Positions 58,149 through 64,000 of a DNA stretch of 64,000 bases are shown here, piece by piece. The stretch covers positions 1,054,001-1,118,000 of the forward strand of contig NZ_CP047898.1 of NCBI RefSeq assembly GCF_009911795.1, given 5' to 3'. Within the stretch, counting starts at the first letter, position 1. Each line of letters starts with the position of its first letter. A program made the translations under genes and the position numbers. The notes beneath the pieces were generated by a model that was not told the DNA's origin, did no database searches, and saw only the letters and a program-made list of their open reading frames with translations. This DNA is from Pseudarthrobacter psychrotolerans (GTDB lineage: Bacteria; Actinomycetota; Actinomycetes; Actinomycetales; Micrococcaceae).

Positions 58149-59794
58149 GTGCAGCGGCCCACGTTGGCCTGGCACCAGGTGTTGTACTGGTGGACGTAGA
58201 CGTTGTGTTCGTCGAGCGTCTTGGAGAACTTTGTCTCCTTCGTGTCCAGGTTGATGGTTACCCAGTACAGGTAGTCGTTCGTTTTGGGCTTCGCCGCCGC
58301 GTCGATGGCGGTCTTGCCCGGAGAACCGATGGGGCCCGGCGGCAGGCCCGGGTTGGCGTACGTGTTGTACAGGTTGGACTTGTCCTGGCGCTGTTCATCG
58401 GTGAAGTTGAAGCTCTTGGTGCCCAGCCCGTACGTCACGGCCGAATCGACCTGCAGGTAACCGGAGGTCTGGTCATTCGGCTTGAGGCGGTTGTAGATGG
58501 CTCCGGCAACGTCGCCGTACTCAGCCTGGCCGCCTTCGGCCTGCACAATGCTCGCCACGATCACAGCTTCATACTGCTTCGCCGGATCGGTGATGCCCTG
58601 TGCCACAAGTTCGTCGGTGGTTCCCTTGACCAGCGACTGGAGGATGTCCTTGGCCGGTGTGCCGAGCGGGAAGCGGTACTCCCCCGGAGCGAGGTAGCCC
58701 TCAAGGTTTTTGGCGTTGGCCGGAAGGCCAAACTGTCCGGGGGCGTCGCTGAACGCCTTCAGTTGCTGCAGCGACACACCGGAGCCCTCGGAGATTGCCT
58801 GCAGCGACTCGCCGACCCTGAGACCGGCACTCAAGGCAAAGTAGATGACCTTGCTCTTATCGTTGCCGAGCAGGACGCTGACGGCGTCGGAGTTCTTCAT
58901 CTCCATCTTGAATGTGTAATCCCCCGGCGACAACGTTCCGCCGGAAGACGCAAATGCGTGCAGGAAAGTGTCCGCGTTGGCCACGACTTTGCCGCTTTCA
59001 AGTTTGGTGGCCACGGAACGCGTACCTTCACCGGGCTGGACCGAAACCGTGACTTCGCCCGTCCCGGGACCGGGGTAGTCGGCCGCTTTGTCGTTTCCAA
59101 GCAGTGGTTTGATGAACTGCGCACCCACGGCAATGGCAGCCACGAAGACCACAAGAGTCAGGAACAGGGCGAGGAGGCGGCGCCGGCGCCGTACCTTTTT
59201 TGAGGGCTTCGCCACTACGGAAACCGCGGCTGCACCGGCGAACAGGCCGGCGTCGGCATGGTGATCATCATCGACGTGTCCATCATCGGGGTGGTGATCA
59301 TCATGGTGCCCGGCGTCATGGTGTGCTTCGTCCGGATAGTGGTGCCCGGCGTCATGGTGTGCTTCGTCCGGATAATGGTGCCCGGCGTCGTGCTCTTCAT
59401 AAAAGTGCTCGTCATCAGGGTGGTATTCCTGGATCAGGGCGTCATCCGGATGATGGGCTGCGGCCGGGCCAGCGTCCTGGATGGAAGGCGGGGTGTCCGG
59501 GGCTGTGGGAATAACCGGTTCCGGCTCCGGCTCGGGTACCTGGACCGGTTCGTGGTCATGAACCGGTTCCGGCTGGGACTCCGGAACGGGAACAGGCTCC
59601 GGAGCGGGTGCGGCTTCGGGAACAGGAGCCGTGGCAGGAGCAGGCGCATCCTGCCCCGTCTCATAGGCCTGTTCGGGAACCACATCGCTGCTTTCCGTGT
59701 GCTTCTCCCTGGCGCGGAGCTCTTTGCGGGTCAGCGGCCTGGCGCCATCGTTGCTCGTGGCGCCTGAGGCGTCGTCGTTATTGGACGGGCTCAC
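58145..59794 (-). CDS. mltG: Endolytic peptidoglycan transglycosylase MltG
   Basis: A 549-residue membrane enzyme that cuts nascent glycan strands. A long acidic Pro/Glu and His/Asp-rich cytosolic region (residues 1-190) contains 12-residue repeats of the type YPDEAHHDAGHH. A basic cluster and one membrane helix follow (LLALFLTLVVFVAAIAVGAQF), then a LysM-like segment and the YceG domain with the catalytic Glu in IVASIVQAEGGQAEYGDVAGAIYNRL. The histidine-rich repeat is not part of the family core. It overlaps ruvX by 17 bases. Confidence 0.93.
   Translation of the reverse strand: MSPSNNDDASGATSNDGARPLTRKELRAREKHTESSDVVPEQAYETGQDAPAPATAPVPEAAPAPEPVPVPESQPEPVHDHEPVQVPEPEPEPVIPTAPDTPPSIQDAGPAAAHHPDDALIQEYHPDDEHFYEEHDAGHHYPDEAHHDAGHHYPDEAHHDAGHHDDHHPDDGHVDDDHHADAGLFAGAAAVSVVAKPSKKVRRRRRLLALFLTLVVFVAAIAVGAQFIKPLLGNDKAADYPGPGTGEVTVSVQPGEGTRSVATKLESGKVVANADTFLHAFASSGGTLSPGDYTFKMEMKNSDAVSVLLGNDKSKVIYFALSAGLRVGESLQAISEGSGVSLQQLKAFSDAPGQFGLPANAKNLEGYLAPGEYRFPLGTPAKDILQSLVKGTTDELVAQGITDPAKQYEAVIVASIVQAEGGQAEYGDVAGAIYNRLKPNDQTSGYLQVDSAVTYGLGTKSFNFTDEQRQDKSNLYNTYANPGLPPGPIGSPGKTAIDAAAKPKTNDYLYWVTINLDTKETKFSKTLDEHNVYVHQYNTWCQANVGRCT
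59305..59389. repeat. 36-bp tandem repeat within mltG
   Basis: Two near-identical 36-base units (59305-59340 and 59341-59376, differing at one base near the end) and a 13-base partial third copy (59377-59389) encode repeated YPDEAHHDAGHH on the minus strand. The unit is a multiple of three, so copy-number change keeps the frame. Confidence 0.9.
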
Positions 59795-60389
59795 TGTAGC
59801 CTTCCGTGTTCTGAGATGGAGTCGTGCCTTCCGGGGCCGCAGGGCCGGGCCGGACGGCCGAACCTGCTCCGGATGGCCGAGTACGGGGCGGCGCAGTCAC
59901 GCGGCTGCCAACGTCCGTTCCCCTGGCTTTTTGCATGTCGATGGCGTGCTGGAGGATGCCTGCCGCCGCGACCTGATCCACCACTTTACGGTGGTTCCGG
60001 CTGCTCATGCCAGCTTCGTGCAGGTTTCGGTGCGCCGTAACACTGCTCAGGCGCTCATCCACCAGACTGACCGGAACATCCATTCCCCGGCCAGCGAACT
60101 CTGCAACCAGCAGTTCGGCGTAGTCGGTGGCCATTCTGGCAGAGGCGTGCTCCTCGCCCTTCATGGTGCGGGGAAGTCCCACAAAAACCTGGACGGCGCC
60201 GAGTTCCCCGGCGAGCGAGACGATCACGCGCACGTCGGAATTCTTCTTGGCGTTGCGGTCCAGGGTCTTGTACGGAGTGGCCAGGATTTCGTCCCGGTCG
60301 CAGATGGCGACGCCCACGCGGACGGTGCCGACGTCGACCCCCAGTTTGATGCCCTGGGGGTAGACGGCGGCGCCGGCAGATTCTGTCAC
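59778..60389 (-). CDS. ruvX: Holliday junction resolvase-like protein RuvX (YqgF)
   Basis: An RNase H-fold nuclease of about 203 residues implicated in 16S rRNA processing and Holliday-junction resolution. The first active Asp is in LGVDVGTVRVGVAI, with VFVGLPRTMKGEE and the catalytic VDERLSSVTAHRNL later. A Pro/Arg-rich C-terminal tail of about 45 residues is extra. The GTG at 60389 with AGGGAA upstream is chosen over the frame's extension into alaS. It lies 7 bases after alaS. Confidence 0.92.
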   Translation of the reverse strand: MTESAGAAVYPQGIKLGVDVGTVRVGVAICDRDEILATPYKTLDRNAKKNSDVRVIVSLAGELGAVQVFVGLPRTMKGEEHASARMATDYAELLVAEFAGRGMDVPVSLVDERLSSVTAHRNLHEAGMSSRNHRKVVDQVAAAGILQHAIDMQKARGTDVGSRVTAPPRTRPSGAGSAVRPGPAAPEGTTPSQNTEGYSEPVQ

Positions 60390-60396
60390 GGGTTCC

Positions 60397-63075
<2,679 letters not shown>

Positions 63076-63194
63076 GAGCTGATTACATACCCTTCTCGGT
63101 TCACGCGTTGTGCCACGCATGACATATTGATTCAGACGGCAGTGCCGGCAAGCGGCGGCTGCTGGTTTAATTCTCGCGCGTTTTTCCCGCGGGT

Positions 63195-63440
63195 TCAGCG
63201 GCGGGCTGGATCCCGCGACGGGACGGCCGGTGAGTCGATCCCCAGGGCGGCCCGGAGGTCCGTCTCGCGCTCATGCATTCCGGCACGCACGGCATCGGCG
63301 AAGTCGTAAACGCCGTCAGCCAACCGGCCCACGGCGCGATTCAGGCCTTCCGGCCCCAGGTTGGACTGCGCTTCGCTGATCTTGCGGAACGCGATGACTC
63401 CGATGGCCACGCCGATTCCCATCCAGACAAATCGTTTCAT
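63195..63440 (-). CDS. Small membrane-anchored protein (DUF6167-like)
   Basis: An 81-residue protein beginning MKRFVWMGIGVAIGVIAFRK, one short transmembrane helix, followed by a charged helical segment (LNRAVGRLADGVYDFADAVRAGMHERETDLRAALG). It fits small actinobacterial proteins found between rpsD and alaS. Its role is unknown. It lies 17 bases after the DUF948 gene and is probably co-transcribed. Confidence 0.78.
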   Translation of the reverse strand: MKRFVWMGIGVAIGVIAFRKISEAQSNLGPEGLNRAVGRLADGVYDFADAVRAGMHERETDLRAALGIDSPAVPSRDPARR

Positions 63441-63457
63441 TTCAGTTCTCCGGTGGC

Positions 63458-63832
63458 TTAGCGGCTGCGGCGGCCGGGGGCGGGCTTCTTGCGGTTGGCG
63501 AGGGCGGAGCGCACGCCGTAGCTGAAGGCTGCCACCTTGATCAGTGGTGAACCGACGGTCGCTGCAACCAGTGATGACAGCGCCGAGAGGTTTGCCGACG
63601 CATCTGAAACGTTGGAGGCGATGCCATCCACTTTCTTCAACTGCTGGTTGGTGGTGGAGACAGTCGCCGTGACTTCGTCCATGAGGGGCGTGGCGCCGTC
63701 GCTGAGGGACCGGATGGAAGTCCGTATTTCTTCCAGCACACTGCCGAGCTTCAGGATGGGCACGGCGAGCAGCAGCACCAGGAGTGCGAACACCCCGGCC
63801 GCGATCAGGCCGGCAATATCGCCACCAGACAT
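63458..63832 (-). CDS. DUF948 domain-containing protein
   Basis: A 124-residue protein with one N-terminal transmembrane helix (IAGLIAAGVFALLVLLLAVPIL) and a heptad-like region (EEIRTSIRSLSDGATPLMDEVTATVSTTNQQLKKVDGI) typical of DUF948. A basic C-terminus (ANRKKPAPGRRSR) ends it. The family's function is unknown. It is first of a two-gene set, after the rpsD terminator. Confidence 0.85.
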   Translation of the reverse strand: MSGGDIAGLIAAGVFALLVLLLAVPILKLGSVLEEIRTSIRSLSDGATPLMDEVTATVSTTNQQLKKVDGIASNVSDASANLSALSSLVAATVGSPLIKVAAFSYGVRSALANRKKPAPGRRSR

Positions 63833-63926
63833 AGACGTTCAACTCCTTGAAACTGACGTGGATCTTTTACCTCCGCGTACGCTGCCTTGATGCGTTCCGC
63901 AGATGTCCCCCAAGTACCTTACATAC

Positions 63927-63960
63927 AAAGAAGCCCGTGGCGCTTGCCACGGGCTTCTTT
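63927..63960. terminator. Rho-independent terminator after rpsD
   Basis: AAAGAAGCCCGTGGC-GCTT-GCCACGGGCTTCTTT is a perfect 15-bp stem with A and T ends, 17 bases after the rpsD stop. It can stop transcription in both directions. Confidence 0.93.
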
Positions 63961-63977
63961 GGATACGCTGCTGGGAT

Positions 63978-64000
63978 TTAGCGTGCGTAGAATTCGACGA
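63978..64000 (-). CDS. rpsD: 30S ribosomal protein S4, C-terminal end
   Basis: The last codons at the window edge read V-E-F-Y-A-R-stop on the minus strand, the characteristic end of ribosomal protein S4. A strong terminator follows. The rest of the gene lies outside the window. Confidence 0.75.

Noticed and set aside
59218-59420. The repeats in mltG as a possible CRISPR array
   Set aside because: The units are directly adjacent without spacers and are translated in frame as His-rich peptide.
63080-63140. A short frame overlapping the alaS start by ATGA
   Set aside because: It lacks a run of Ala codons and a convincing ribosome site, so neither attenuation nor coupling can be supported.

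Overview
The window is chromosomal DNA from a high-GC actinobacterium. Gene content and order fit Micrococcaceae of the Arthrobacter/Pseudarthrobacter type: hrcA-dnaJ-rsmE-phoH-ybeY, lepA-rpsT-holA-comEC-comEA, metK-coaBC-rpoZ-gmk-mihF-pyr/car, nusB-efp-aro-mltG-ruvX-alaS. The genus is inferred from gene order and protein character, not from a database search. I see no rRNA or tRNA gene, insertion sequence, prophage or CRISPR array.

Layout. 0-7 kb: a heat-shock and RNA-maturation block on the minus strand under a CIRCE/HrcA operator, plus a GerMN lipoprotein, a DUF3097 gene and a DUF4870 gene on the plus strand. 7-19 kb: hemW and lepA, a PemK/MazF-like protein, rpsT, then holA, comEC, comEA, degV and leuS. 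leuS has an apparent leucine attenuator with a three-Leu leader peptide. 19-25 kb: glycerol catabolism (glpD, glpF, glpK) with a divergent SorC/DeoR-type regulator. 25-28 kb: an aldo/keto reductase, an alpha/beta hydrolase and a glycosyltransferase. 28-43 kb: priA, metK, coaBC, rpoZ, gmk and mihF, then a complete pyrimidine operon (pyrR-pyrB-pyrC-PH-like-carA-carB-pyrF) with a PyrR-binding hairpin in the leader. 43-44 kb: a PrsW-type membrane protease. 44-52.6 kb: an accessory eight-gene catabolic operon with its GntR regulator. 52.7-64 kb: nusB-efp, TPR-aroB-aroK-aroC-aroE, mltG-ruvX-alaS, two small membrane-associated proteins, and the last codons of rpsD.

The accessory operon is the most interesting region. 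It encodes an anion-type MFS carrier with a 30-residue one-helix partner, an SDR, a 3-hydroxyacyl-CoA-dehydrogenase-like sugar-acid dehydrogenase, a TIM-barrel enzyme, a DhaK-DhaL kinase, an RpiB-type isomerase and a variant triose-phosphate isomerase. Together these fit a route that oxidises a sugar acid at C3, decarboxylates it to erythrulose, phosphorylates that, and isomerises it to erythrose 4-phosphate. Identical 10-bp palindromes precede both the operon and the GntR gene.

Sequence quality matters for reading this annotation. About fifteen single-base losses, nearly all in short G/C runs, break otherwise normal genes, including essential ones (metK, rpoZ, pyrF). I treat them as sequencing or assembly errors and give each such gene its full reconstructed span.
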